Assembly (NCBI GenBank): GCA_947172415.1
Contig: OX359189.1
Span: 642,501-706,500, forward strand
Reading direction: 5' to 3'
Source of the DNA: Chondrosia reniformis
Taxonomy: Eukaryota > Porifera > Demospongiae > Chondrillida > Chondrillidae
Length of the DNA: 64,000 nt
In this document: positions 42,801 to 52,597 of the stretch, in pieces
How the letters are laid out: each line of letters starts with the position of its first letter
Numbering within the stretch: position 1 is the first letter of the stretch
Translations under genes and position numbers: made by a program
The notes under the pieces: model-generated
The model's database searches: none
Told to the model about the DNA's origin: nothing
Seen by the model: only the letters and a program-made list of their open reading frames with translations

Positions 42801-44512
42801 GTTTATCACTACGAGTCACATGACCACCTCTCTTTCTGTTTATCACTACAAGTCACATGACTACCTCTCTTTCTGTTTATCACTACGAGTCACATGACTA
42901 CCACTCTTTCTGTTTATCACTACAAGTCACATGACTACCTCTCTTTCTGTTTATTGCTACAAGTCACATGACCACCTCTTTCTCCTGTTTATTGCTACAA
43001 GTCACATGACCACCTCTTTCTCTTCCTGTTCAGTTTTGCAAGTGCCTTGTTTCCAGTTGAAGGATGTGGATCATGAAGGTTGGCTAAATAAGTTGGGAGG
43101 CAGTGGATTGACACCAAGGAATTGGAGAAGGAGATGGTTTGTTCTGAAGGGCGGTAACCTCTACTACTATAAGACAGCTTATGTAAGTACACAAACAAGA
43201 ATAGTCTCACTAGTCAGATGCCATTTACACTGCCAGAATAGCCTCAAATATGGGTCTGGTGACTTCGATGGGCATTGCGAATTGTGATAATTGAATAAGT
43301 AAGAAGACAAATAATTAAATAATAACAGATACAAAGTAAGCTCAAATGGCTACCAGAATTTTAAACAGATGTGATTATATTTCACAAGGAGGAGCTTTCT
43401 TCAATCGATTATCAGATGTGAAGTAGTTTTGGGTGTCAATTACAGATTGCCTAACAAACGGCAATCTGATTGACTCCGCCAACATTCCTGTAGAGGGCAC
43501 AGAATAGTGTCCGGAGTCACCAGATCCCACACCATGCTGAAAGTGGTGTCTGGTTATGAACAGAATTGGTTAAGCACTATTATTCGTTACTTCCTATAAA
43601 TTGAACTAATATGATAATGAATGGTAAATACTAGTTGAGTGTTTTACCACAGCAGAGCGAAACTTGAACAATTATTGGAACATTTCGGTCTGTAGACCTT
43701 CCTCAGCCAATGATTGATGAGAATAAAAATTACACTTGAGAAACAGCACTTAAAAACACAAATTAGGTGGGATAATATGATAATATAGCGATATAGAGAT
43801 AAATTAAATGAGATTAGCATTTTTATAGAGTTAACACATTTTACATGTCAAAAGCCTATTTTGAGCAGTATATACCTGTTACCTAATCCAAATAACCAAT
43901 GTTGTCGCACATCAAACCTCCTGACATTAGCAGGTACCATGATTGAAGTTGCTGTATATATGCTACATGACTATGTGGTTTCTATGGTAACTAGGTTTTT
44001 GAATGTATGTAGGATGTATCAGCCCTTGGGTTAGTGAAACTGAATGGCTACTCTTTACAAGCTACACAAGACAGCAAAAAGAAATTGTAAGTGATGCATT
44101 GCTTGTGTACAAGTGAGAGAAGGTTTGGCACGCTGCTACTTCTTGTCTGGTAGCTGCTTATATTGCAGACTGTTTACAGACAAAATGCCTCTGATTTTTG
44201 TTAGTGCATTTCAGTTATCAAAGGAAGGAGAGAGAACGTACTACTTTATTGCAGACACTGCAGAAGATATGAGCAAGTGAGCATTGAAAGGATTATAAAC
44301 TTAATTTCGTAGTGGATGACATTGTGGATTCAAAAACTAAAAGATCAGAATTCCTCCTCTGATGATATGGTGTACCACAAGTGTTTGTGTTCCTCAATCC
44401 ATATTGGTCTGTTTACTGTATTGTGTTTTCTGACAGGTGGATGTCTTTGTTGGAGTCTGCCGCACTGGATTCCGAATCCGAATCCTCATCGCCAGAAGCT
44501 AATGGTCACTAA
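27840..44512 (+). CDS. CNKSR: CNK (connector enhancer of KSR) scaffold: SAM, CRIC, PDZ, PH
   Basis: Twenty-five exons, phases closing at 786 aa: 27840-27924, 30929-31032, 31146-31205, 31699-31896, 32354-32422, 32596-32709, 33016-33075, 34169-34237, 34653-35133, 35943-36099, 36163-36225, 36769-36835, 36933-36976, 37155-37227, 37575-37658, 39509-39542, 40423-40491, 41353-41372, 41670-41727, 42380-42414, 42569-42614, 43034-43182, 44013-44086, 44205-44276, 44437-44512. SAM: FWTEQEVINWMKGLDSCLL to IGHQELFLEAVELLRSL. CRIC: ASRQLITWIDEL onwards. PDZ: GFTLRKLTAGLLQV, FAGDEVIQVNKQNVVGWEI. A Pro/Ser-rich linker follows. PH: DHEGWLNKLGG, RRRWFVLKGGNLYYYK, TYYFIADTAEDMSKWMSLL. CNK assembles Ras/Raf/KSR and Rho signalling at membranes. 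Exon 40423-40491 carries its own ATG (40428), so a shorter PH-only product or a second gene is possible. The intron between 37658 and 39509 makes the middle join least certain. Confidence 0.85.
29110..29275. mobile_element. dispersed repeat, also at 5065-5215
   Basis: TGATGAAGGGTGGAATTCC, then GAAACAGCTGTCAGGCCC, GTGGAGGAGAA and AATGGTGTGTTAGA..ATTCA occur here and at 5065-5215 with about 80 percent match by eye. Diverged pieces lie near 48345 and 62815 (inverted), 60675 and 63930. No coding frame or obvious termini; probably a short non-autonomous element. Confidence 0.5.
30310..30890. repeat. about 27-bp minisatellite with splice-acceptor-like units
   Basis: The unit is CCTCCCATCCTTCCATTTTAGTGAGCC with shorter variants toward the right. 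It lies in the first CNK intron, about 40 bases before the real exon at 30929. Each unit has a pyrimidine tract ending in TTTTAG. Confidence 0.95.
31900..32305. repeat. two adjacent minisatellites in a CNK intron
   Basis: 31900-32150 repeats a unit of about 45-56 bases containing CCTGTAGTAATTGTATGCAA and GGGTAATATACTGTACA. 32150-32305 repeats a 32-base unit with CAGTATCCCTTCCCATCTGT and GTAGCAACCC. Both start directly after the exon ending at 31896. Confidence 0.93.
32735..32970. repeat. about 20-bp minisatellite in a CNK intron
   Basis: Units are ACTCACATCCTCACACTAGC or the same with ATC in place of AGC, lying between the exons ending at 32709 and starting at 33016. Confidence 0.93.
33225..34100. 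repeat. 41-bp minisatellite, about 21 copies, each with a TATATAAG motif
   Basis: The unit contains CAGGGTCCTTGCTGTATATA then AGTACCATGCTTATATGTGGG. The last four units change to TATAGAAGGACTGTGTTTAT. It lies in the CNK intron 33076-34168. Confidence 0.95.
35680..35838. repeat. 27-bp minisatellite, six copies
   Basis: The unit is CTGTGGTCCGCCATAGGCCA followed by GCGAGGA; nearly identical copies suggest recent expansion. It is more GC-rich than its surroundings and lies in the CNK intron 35134-35942. Confidence 0.95.
36325..36765. repeat. 39-bp minisatellite with acceptor-like units
   Basis: About 11 units containing CCCTCCCTTCTCTTCATCCC followed by AGAGTCCTCTCATATTCT. It runs up to the acceptor of the CNK exon at 36769. 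The unit is a multiple of three, giving long open frames on both strands that I do not regard as genes. Confidence 0.95.
37290..37545. repeat. about 33-bp CCATCACCCTCC minisatellite
   Basis: Units contain CACCCTCCCCATCACCCTCC and AATCAACCATCCC. It occupies the CNK intron 37228-37574. Confidence 0.93.
37659..39508. other. repeat-poor long CNK intron
   Basis: AT-rich sequence with no frame, hairpin or array I can support. The small exon 39509-39542 that ends it was placed by an acceptor (TTATACAG), a donor (GTGAGA) and phase. Confidence 0.4.
42720..43025. repeat. 39-bp minisatellite before the PH exon
   Basis: About eight units containing CTCTTTCTGTTTATCACTAC and RAGTCACATGACCAC. It abuts the CNK exon 43034-43182; the last unit donates the acceptor CTTCCTGTTCAG. 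Confidence 0.93.
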
Positions 44513-45393
44513 CACAAACTGTTTTGCAGTGAAAGTGACTCCTCATATATTAAATGGATCTTATTGCCAGATTTTCATGTACTGCGTCAGATTGCAACTT
44601 GTGCATGCATTTTAAAGTGACTTGGTTATTTTTATCATTTTGTAAATGTTTACTGTAATACTAACGGATGGTTGTGGTGAATGAAGCAATAGACTTATAA
44701 ATACACTCAGTTGCATCCTTACAATAAGTGTACCTTAGCTATATGAGCAGAGCATAAAGGAAGGTGAAATTGTAATTCTAGTAGATAGTCTTCTGAAGTG
44801 AGTTATTAATTGGTCTCGAAAGAGAACCACTTAGACTGTACAATTATACGTGGCTGCTTCCTTGGCAGTTTAAACATTGATTGCCAAGGCATGATGAATG
44901 AGCAGAGTTTGAGGCCGCTTTGCGCAACGTCGCTTAATTAAACTTATACTGATTCACCTATAGCTAACCCGTTGTCCGAGCTTTGCGCAGTATCCGAGGT
45001 ACGTACTGTCTCGAACTGTGTCCAACATGGCGCTCCCGGGCTATTGACTGGTGAACAAATCTTGGTTAATAAGTGTGCTATTTAGTGGCGAGCAAGCTCA
45101 TTACTTAAGTAAGCTGAAAGGTGGTGACCAAAAACGAGTAGGAGCCTATTGATTTTGAAACAATGAGCTACATATGGATATTTTGAATTATGTATTACTT
45201 GTAATAATGTCTTAATATTACAATGGATTAAGGACCTGGCTAATAAATGTAGTATGGTGAAGTCTAACTTTAGCCAGTCAGAAATGCAACCATTTTGTAT
45301 TTTAGCATCCTATAAATCAGGCACATTGTATGTGTAATCCAATAGAGTCACTGTGAGTCAGAGTATTTTTATGTATGTTTATAGGTAGTGATA

Positions 45394-48300
45394 ATGATTG
45401 AATCAAATCAGATTACGGCTGTGTTGAAGGGATGTTCCTATCCTGTTCATGTTATCAAAGGCAATGAACCCAGGAGGCAAGATCTTGTGAAGTATTTTGT
45501 AGAGCATGTACACAAAAGAGGGGATATCCCTTTTGTAATGATGGACCTGGGACAACCTTTGAAGTTGTTTGAAAGGTGGAAGAAATCGCTCCCAGATTTT
45601 AAAGTTCATTATGGTAAATGATGTTTAACTAAGTATTCAGAGAAGGAGAGAGTACATGAGAAAGATAAAACATATGAGGTCTAAGTACATAACATCTGTC
45701 ATTATAGATGGATGCATATATCTGACTTGTATGTCTTACTGCAACATATATACGTATATGGGATGCCGTATAAGTATAAATGTTTCCCTAAATGGAGATT
45801 TGTGAATCCTATGTTTATCTAGAGGTATCCAGATATATGACTCATTTCCAGTTAGCATGTTTACCCAAATGGTACCCATATGTGCATGCCCTCTTCATGA
45901 TGTTTGAAAATGATTACTTGTGGTTTGATTATCACTCTGATTATTCATCCATGTGTAACTTAAATCGTATGTGTAGCTGTTAAAAGTAACAATGACCCTT
46001 TACTTGTGGCGGTAATGGCGGCTCATGGGTCCAACTTTGACTGTGCTTCTTCCAAGGAGATTGAACAAGTTATTGATCTTGGAGTGGATCCAGGAAGAAT
46101 CATTTTTGCTAATCCAGCAAAGTTTTCCTCTCACATCAGGTGTGTATGTTTCTATGGTTACAATTTAATATCATTACATACTGTGTATATGTATATAATA
46201 GGAACTGCATGGTATATAGTGCAATATGTTATTCTATGAGCGCCTACTGTACAGTTTTGCTGCTGCTCAAAATGTTCACCTGTCAACTTTCTGCTGTGAA
46301 GACGAGTTGGAGAAAACTGCCTCTTTGGATAAGCATGCAAGATTAGTCCTGAGAATTGGTGTTGCTGATTGTGCTTCTGATGCAGTTTGGTCATTTCCCC
46401 CAACTGAAAAGTTTGGTACAACTATTGAACACGGAAAGGAGCTACTTCACAAAGCAAAGGCATTGGGAGTTCAAGTTGTTGGTACTGCGTAAGTGTCATT
46501 TGATTGCAATTTAAATTAGCTAATGAAACAAGTCAAAACTTTCAATCTTTTCATATTTGTAGATTCCACTTAGGCACCGGAATAAATAATCCCCAATCTT
46601 TTAAAGCTGCCCTTCAGAAAAGCTATGAAATATTTATATATGGCAAGAAACTAGGCTTCAATTTTACCATTCTTGACATTGGAGGTGGCTTTAAAGGTGA
46701 CACGGATTCTCTTTCAGAGCTGAATGATTTAGCAGAGGTTATAAATGCATTTCTGAAGACCTCATTTGAGGAATTTCCTAACCTGAGACCTTTAGCCGAA
46801 CCTGGAGCATTTTTTAGTACTTCTCCATTCATTGTTTGTTTGAAAGTCGTGAGTAAAGTGAAGGAGAAAAGTGATGGAAGAGATGTACGTAAGCTATACA
46901 GTTATATGGATGTATAAAAAGACAATTTCAGCTAAAGCTATTCAGGGAGCTTAAAACCAATTGTTGTTGATTTTTAATGTGACTGACAATCCATAATACA
47001 TTGAATAGGGCAGCCATGTTTATTGTGCCATCCCTACTTGAAGATCTGTGCATACGTGCATGAATATATAATATAATTATTGTGGTGATCCATTTTCCAT
47101 TTTATTCAGATTATTACATACACCATGAGTGATGGGATATTCGGTATGTTTAGGTACTATTTAAGGGGAGATTTAGCCCCACCAATCTACCAGGTACAAA
47201 AGGTACGTACGTGTGATGATTTTATATTTGGTATACGTGCATACATATGTAACATTGAGTAAACCGAAGTTGATGGGAAAGAAGTATGTAAACTTTAGAG
47301 TTACAGGGATCTTACATGAAAACAGGCATTATAATTATTGTACTGAAAGCTGGTATAGGAGCTAAGAATCTATCATGACATTGAATAGGGTGGTGAAGTG
47401 TCTTCTTCTAAACTTATGGGACCAAGTCTCAGTGATGATGATGTTATTTGTAGCAATCTGGAGCTACCTGAAATGCAGAGAGATGACTGGGTCTGGATAG
47501 AAGGTATATAGTTGTGAATGTATATAATATAGTTGTGAATGTAGGTAATAGTTGTGAATGTATATATAGTTGTGAATGTATATATAATAGTTGTGAATGT
47601 ATATATAATAGTTGTGAATGTATATATATAGTTGTGAATGTATATAATAGTTGTGAATGTATATAATAGTTGTGAATGTATATAATAGTTGTGAATGTAT
47701 ATATATAATAGTTGTGAATGTATATATATAATAGTTGTGAATGTATAATATAAGTGAATTTCTATATTTATTTGTTAATCTTTTGTGTGTAAAATGGGAG
47801 CTAAATATATTATAGACAATGCATGTGCAAAGGTTTCAATAGTGAATAATTACTGGAAATGCTACACCAAAAGAGCCTATTGAATGACACTGGGAAACCA
47901 TTAAAAGTGGCACACCGTGACCATGCACTGATTATCCATTTCACACATCATTCATTGTGGCAGTACACGATATGTGTGTGGTCTGTGTAATTTAATTATA
48001 CTATAATTATTCTGTAGAAATGGGCTCTTATTCTACATGCCTAGTATCAAGCTTCAGTGGACTTCCCAGACCAAGTGTCTATTACTATGTCCACGAAGAG
48101 CAGCTGTGAGTGTAACCTAATTATTATAGTATATCAAACCAGTTCATGTATATGTCCATATGTGGCACCTTGCAATATAATATTTCAGAAGCACAAGTTA
48201 CACAAATAGTTAAGAGTAGGGTAGTTGGCTACACTTTTATGAATAATCAAAGACACTATGTCTGTATACATGACTGGAGAATAGAGCTTTAGATTAATAA

Positions 48301-48515
48301 GCAGATACTCTTCTTCACTTTCTCCTTTCTGAGTTAGAAAGCTGTTTCTGGAAATTCCACCCTTTATCAGTAAAATACATATACATAATCCTAGACTTGA
48401 TACTTCTCAGTTCTAGACTTTATTGCATATTAATGTGCCTTCCTCTTCCTTTAGGAAGCCTCTAGTTGATATGGTAAAGAATGCAGATCTAAAGGGTTTC
48501 CGGCTGGAGGTCTGA
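45394..48515 (+). CDS. ornithine decarboxylase-like (fold III PLP) protein with altered active site
   Basis: Eight exons: 45394-45613, 45977-46139, 46255-46488, 46563-46884, 47110-47202, 47389-47503, 48018-48105, 48455-48515; 431 aa (human ODC 461). It keeps the PLP lysine block (VHYAVKSNNDP), FDCASSKEIE, FANPAKFSSHI, the His of AFHLGTG, the glycine loop DIGGGFKG, an Asp in YTMSDGIFG and the C-terminal Tyr of RPSVYYYV. ODC's EPGRYY is EPGAFF (loss of the phosphate-binding Arg277), and GPTCDGLD is GPSLSDDD (loss of Cys360 and Asp361, which complete the active site across the dimer). Ornithine decarboxylation therefore looks doubtful; an antizyme-inhibitor-like or new-specificity role is possible. 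An acceptor lies at 45384, so a 5' UTR exon lies upstream; a 6-codon ATG ORF at 45027-45047 may belong to it. Confidence 0.88.
47505..47745. repeat. about 20-bp ATAGTTGTGAATGTATAT repeat
   Basis: Roughly a dozen units of variable length start right after the exon ending at 47503, in the ODC-like intron 47504-48017. Confidence 0.93.
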
Positions 48516-48887
48516 ATGGATACACACATAATAATATGCCTTAGATTAATAAACTAAGAACAAATTATTCATTGAGATTATCATGCAATCAATTAACAAT
48601 AGTTGGGGTGATTAATTTCTTTCCTGAATCATAAAATTAGAATGTATGTACATGCACAGTCAGCTAAAAAATGTACGTATATAATTCTGATCCATATATA
48701 ATAAGTAAGTACAAAATAACAACAAATTAAATTCATTACAAAAACAATAACTTTATTATGTGCAAAATAATATAATAAACCTAAAAAAGAGAAGAAGGTG
48801 ACATTGAAGATGCTGACACCGCTCGAAAGTTCAAGATGTCTAGTCCTCACACCAAAAGTCCTTACGATTCTGATGACATCTGGTTTT

Positions 48888-49164
48888 GGCCAGGGTTAGG
48901 GTTAGAGTTACCCTAATTGTCTCTGTAGACACTAATCCTATCTATAAACTGTCAAAGAGTTCTTTGAGCACAATTCACAAATCTCTGCTTCATCGGTCTG
49001 TCGAATCTCTCTGAAGCTTTTCTTAATCTCACGCTGACCAGCAGTTAAACGTTAAATCTGTAAAACGCTTACTTCTTTAGGCATCACAAATTTGTAATGT
49101 TCTCAAATTCATCAAGGATTGCGATGATCGCGCGCCTCTTCAATTGTAGCACTTCGTCAGCCAT
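48888..49164 (-). CDS. candidate small gene, unknown product
   Basis: On the minus strand an ATG at 49164 opens MADEVLQLKRRAIIAILDEF, then ENITN, before a stop at about 49087. A donor-like GTGATG just before that stop and an acceptor GGTCAG near 49041 would join it to VRLRKASERFDRPMKQRF and a stop near 48957, giving about 50 aa. Another reading of the second exon is also open, so the model is not settled. It diverges from the ncRNA at 49309. I do not recognise it. Confidence 0.25.
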
Positions 49165-49225
49165 TTTGTATCTATTGCGAAAGTTGGTAGTAAGCTTATA
49201 ATTAAGGCTGACGTCATCTCAACAC

Positions 49226-49286
49226 GTGACCGTAAATTCCTAATAAGGATTTTGCGCGGGAAAATTTGAATGCAGCCATATAAAAG
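49226..49286 (+). promoter_or_regulatory. Pol III type 3-like promoter (PSE-like element plus TATA)
   Basis: TATAAAAG lies at 49279-49286, about 25-30 bases before the inferred RNA start. GTGACCGTAAATTCC at 49226-49240 resembles the snRNA proximal sequence element (ACCGTAAxTT core, as in vertebrate U6). The spacing to TATA is longer than in vertebrates. The PSE assignment is inference, because the sponge consensus is unknown to me. Confidence 0.4.
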
Positions 49287-49308
49287 ATAGCGAGGTGTGA
49301 AAATTTTC

Positions 49309-49962
49309 AGTTTACCCCCAGTGGCTTACTTGACGCGTGAGATTGCTAAAGTTTCTGTGCCTGACGGTGGTCTTTCCTTATCCCGAGTAGTCCTGTTCGG
49401 AGCGCTAGACAAGTAGACCCAGGATTCCCCTCGGCTCCGCCAGCGAGCCGAGAATGCGGCCTGGTGTCACGTTGGATATGCAATCTGATCAGGAACTCAG
49501 TGGGAGGGTTGGTGCTTGGGATTGGTCCTCACTAGCTCTGGCTTCGGCTGGGGTCTGACGGCACGGAGATTGAGGTAATCACGTAACTATGTAAGTTGAA
49601 GTCGGTTGTCGACACCTGATTTGGGCAGTTGTTTCGCCAGTCCCCACTTCAAGGACGTCATCCGATCCTGAGGAGTTAAAGGTGTGGCAACACACTGATT
49701 CTCATCGGGGCAGTTTGCGGTTCGGGAGGGTCGGACTTGGCATAGGCTGAAAGTGAGGCTAACGCTGATCGATTCCTATGTCATGGCTAGTAACTCCATG
49801 AGTGCAGATTACTGCGCAGTTACAGCTTCTGTTACACAATAGTTAGTGTCAACGCTGTGGGGTGGGGCACGATGTACTTTCACCTCCTCGTGGTGTGCCC
49901 TGGGACAGCTCTACTTGAGTTGTGCTGAGAGAAGTACATGACCAGTTTGAAGATCTATTTTT
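49309..49962 (+). ncRNA. candidate structured noncoding RNA, about 650 nt
   Basis: The block lacks any ORF of 60 codons on either strand and is clearly richer in G and C than its flanks. It contains no run of four T between about 49307 and 49957, then ends at TTTTT (49958-49962), as a Pol III transcript would. Hairpins visible by eye: CTCGGCTC (49430-49437) with GAGCCGAG (49445-49452), perfect; CTCTGGC with GCTGGGG closing a cUUCGg tetraloop (49536-49553); GTGTG-GCAA-CACAC, a GNRA loop (49682-49695); CACC with GGTG (49881-49895); and ATGTACTT (49872-49879) with AAGTACAT (49932-49939) closing the 3' domain. I could not match it to RNase P, MRP, SRP, 7SK, U3 or telomerase RNA; no telomere template lies on this strand. 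Confidence 0.55.
49958..49962 (+). terminator. oligo-T Pol III-type terminator
   Basis: TTTTT is the first run of four or more T on the plus strand for about 650 bases. It follows the last stem of the candidate RNA by about 18 bases. Confidence 0.45.
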
Positions 49963-50326
49963 CTCAAGTTAAGTCAATTATGATATGAAACATGTTATCA
50001 TTATATTTCATGTGTTTTCATTCTGTAGGATTAGGAGGAGCTGTTGTGTCTTGGACTTTTTTTAACTCATACTTGTTTAAATCTATATATAGTTGCAATT
50101 ATCATTGCGTTAGTATGACATTTGTTCAATCTCTAGATACTGCAAGTAGATTACTTCATTATATACAGACTTTTACATGTTATATAATATCATGAAAGTG
50201 CTAACCTCTGCATGCATCATTTAATTAATGATTTACAAACAAACATGTCATTAATCAACCAGTCATCAAAAGAATTGCAAGTGTAAATACATATACAGTG
50301 TATATATGTAAGTACACACTTGAATC

Positions 50327-52397
50327 CTAAACCCTTTTTAATTGTTCTCTCAACAACATTATACTCTCCCTCTGGTCCTCCGGAAGCAACCTGACTTGCT
50401 CATCGGTCAGGCTGAGAACTTGCTTAATCAGCTGTTCTTGTTCATCCGTCTCACCAACCTCTATAAAGTAAACACTTACAGAATGACCTCAATGCAGTAG
50501 CAAGTGTGAGCAAATCTTAGAATTCCACTGACATACTTCTTTAAACAATACAATACATTAGTTTGAGTATAGCCAATCAGACAAAGTCTTGTATTGCAAA
50601 TCTCTCTCCAGAGATTACAAAGGGTGTGTTGCCTAGGTAACCACTATACATTCTCCTATCTCAATATCAACATGGCTGTGGGCCATCCTCTCACCTGGGG
50701 CTTGGATCAGAGGTGCCACAGGACCTTGTGGTTGAGCTGGAGCGGCAGGACTATACAAAGTGAAGAAATGCAATAGTCGCAACAGCAACTCCATTACTTG
50801 ACATTATGAAGAGTAATTAAATGCTCTTATATAGAACAGACACTCTAAAAGGCATCAATAGTGCTTGCACATGGCCTGAGTTCAAATATAATCATCCCAA
50901 TAAAGAGGTGCCAATAAATGTGGTTACGTACACTATTGGAGATTGAATCTGTGTTGGCGGAGGAGGTGGAGGAACTTCCACTCTTGGATCCCTCGGCTGC
51001 ACAATCGGAGGCTGCCGGTGAGTGGGTGGGGGAGGGGGAGGTCCAGAGTCCATCCGTACCGGTAGACCTCCCCCAGCACCACCTCGATGGAGTAACTCCT
51101 GAGCCTCCTTGGGGTCCACCAGCCGCATAATAACCTGAGCCTGGAGTAGGGCGTATGCCAACTGAGGGTTCTGGAGGAGTAGCTGTCTGGCCTCCTCTGG
51201 GTTGTTGCGTATGCACAGCTGTGGAGAAGAGGAAATGACAACTTGTGAAACAAAATGCCTTTGACAATTAAAAATTTCATTGAATACCTTCATAATTAAA
51301 TATACAACCATACCTTATTGTGTATACATAACTAAATCATACAATTTCTAGTTTGTTAAAAAAAACAATTCAAATAATGATTAAGATTTCTAGTTAAATA
51401 TTTCCCAAGTGCTGTTAGTACATACTTGCATTTGTTTCATTAGTTCAAACATTTGTTCTGGAGGAAGGCTTGCAACAGCTTTAGTGATTTCCTCTGGAGC
51501 TGATTGAGGTGGCACTGGATTGCCATATAAGGGAGGCTACAATTAAGATAAATAAAGAAACTGGATGCAAGGATATCTGCCTAATGGTGTCATGGCAACA
51601 AAGCCATTACCATAGCAACAGACTCACCTCAATAGGACCTCTCATTGGAGGTGGAGGTGGACCTAGAAAGTTCAAATATTAAAACACAAGAGACAATAAA
51701 TCCTTCAAATTTATGAACACCATTTAAATATAACAAAAAGAGTCCAGCGCTTCAGGAGTATTTATGTGATGTACCTCTACCGTGTCTGTCATCAGGTGCA
51801 TTGGCAGCACTATCAAACTTCAATGGTCTTCCATTTAAGCTCTTATCATGAAGATTTCTTATCGCACTCTGCGCAGTTTCAGTGTCTTGATATTCACAGA
51901 ATGCGAACCCTTTTGGCTTTCCCGTGTTAGGATCATAAACCATTCTACGACAAACGAAACAGTATAGTCATATACGTACACACACGAGGAAAAAAGGTAA
52001 AAAACGACCCTGGCAGGATTCGAACCTGCAATCTTCTGATCCGTAGTCAGACGCGTTATCCATTGCGCCACAGGGCCACTCGCACTATTCCACAAGTTTC
52101 ATGGTATAAAAAGCCTACCTAAAATGAATAATTGGGCCGACTTGGGATAAAACTCCTTTCAGTTCATCTTCTGTAGTTTCGAAAGCAATGTTAGCAACTA
52201 CATAAAGAATAAATATTGCACCAATATACTAGTAAGTCATTAAAAATAAAATGTCTGTCGGAGTGCCGCAAAAATTGAACAAAGCGTCCTTCTTATTTAT
52301 ATTAGAATATTTGAATTGTTCTAAACTTACTGAAAACGGATCTAAGAGCGCGCTCCCTTTGACCCGGATCGCCCGGGGGACCCAGCTCGTTATACAT
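50327..52397 (-). CDS. CSTF2: cleavage stimulation factor subunit 2 (CstF-64)
   Basis: Eight exons: 52331-52397, 52119-52197, 51775-51944, 51628-51662, 51426-51536, 50932-51218, 50695-50750, 50327-50460; 312 aa. An RRM (SVF..ANIAFETTEDELKG, then VYDPNTGKPKGFAFCEY) binds GU-rich pre-mRNA. The hinge follows (SLPPEQMFELMKQMQ, LLLQNPQLAYALLQAQVIMR) and binds CstF-77 or symplekin. Then come a proline-rich segment and the C-terminal helix domain (QLIKQVLSLTDEQVRLLPED, QRESIMLLREQLKR), which binds Pcf11. Vertebrate CSTF2 is about 577 aa; this one lacks the MEARA/G repeats and long Gly/Pro arms. Intron 51945-52118 contains a tRNA gene in the same orientation. Confidence 0.93.
52005..52077 (-). tRNA. 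tRNA-Arg(ACG)
   Basis: 73 nt. The acceptor stem GGCCCTG pairs with CAGGGTC (one G-U). The A box reads TGGCGCAATGGATA, the anticodon arm TCTGA-CTACGGA-TCAGA gives anticodon ACG, and the B box is GGTTCGAACC. The discriminator base is G. Oligo-T stretches follow directly on the minus strand (complement of the A runs at 51990-52004). ACG is read as ICG after A34 deamination in eukaryotes. Confidence 0.95.
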
Positions 52398-52597
52398 TGC
52401 GCTAACAGATGAAGCACAAAAATCCGAGTTTCGTTGTCGAATTTGAAATTTGGAATGTAACATGTATAATCAAAATCTCACGAGTGTTTTAATAGATACT
52501 GGAAGTAAAATACAAAAGATTACTTTTGTTAGCAACAGCATAAACAAGTATACTATGAAAAATATGTCATGTACAAATAGAATCGACTTTTAGATAT

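Noticed and set aside
49309-49962. Telomerase, SRP, RNase P or MRP RNA assignment
   Set aside because: No CCCTAA-type template on this strand, no SRP S-domain tetraloop motif, and no P/MRP conserved regions recognisable by eye; left unassigned.
49992-50195. 67-aa hydrophobic ORF downstream of the ncRNA
   Set aside because: AT-rich random frame with no splice or family support.
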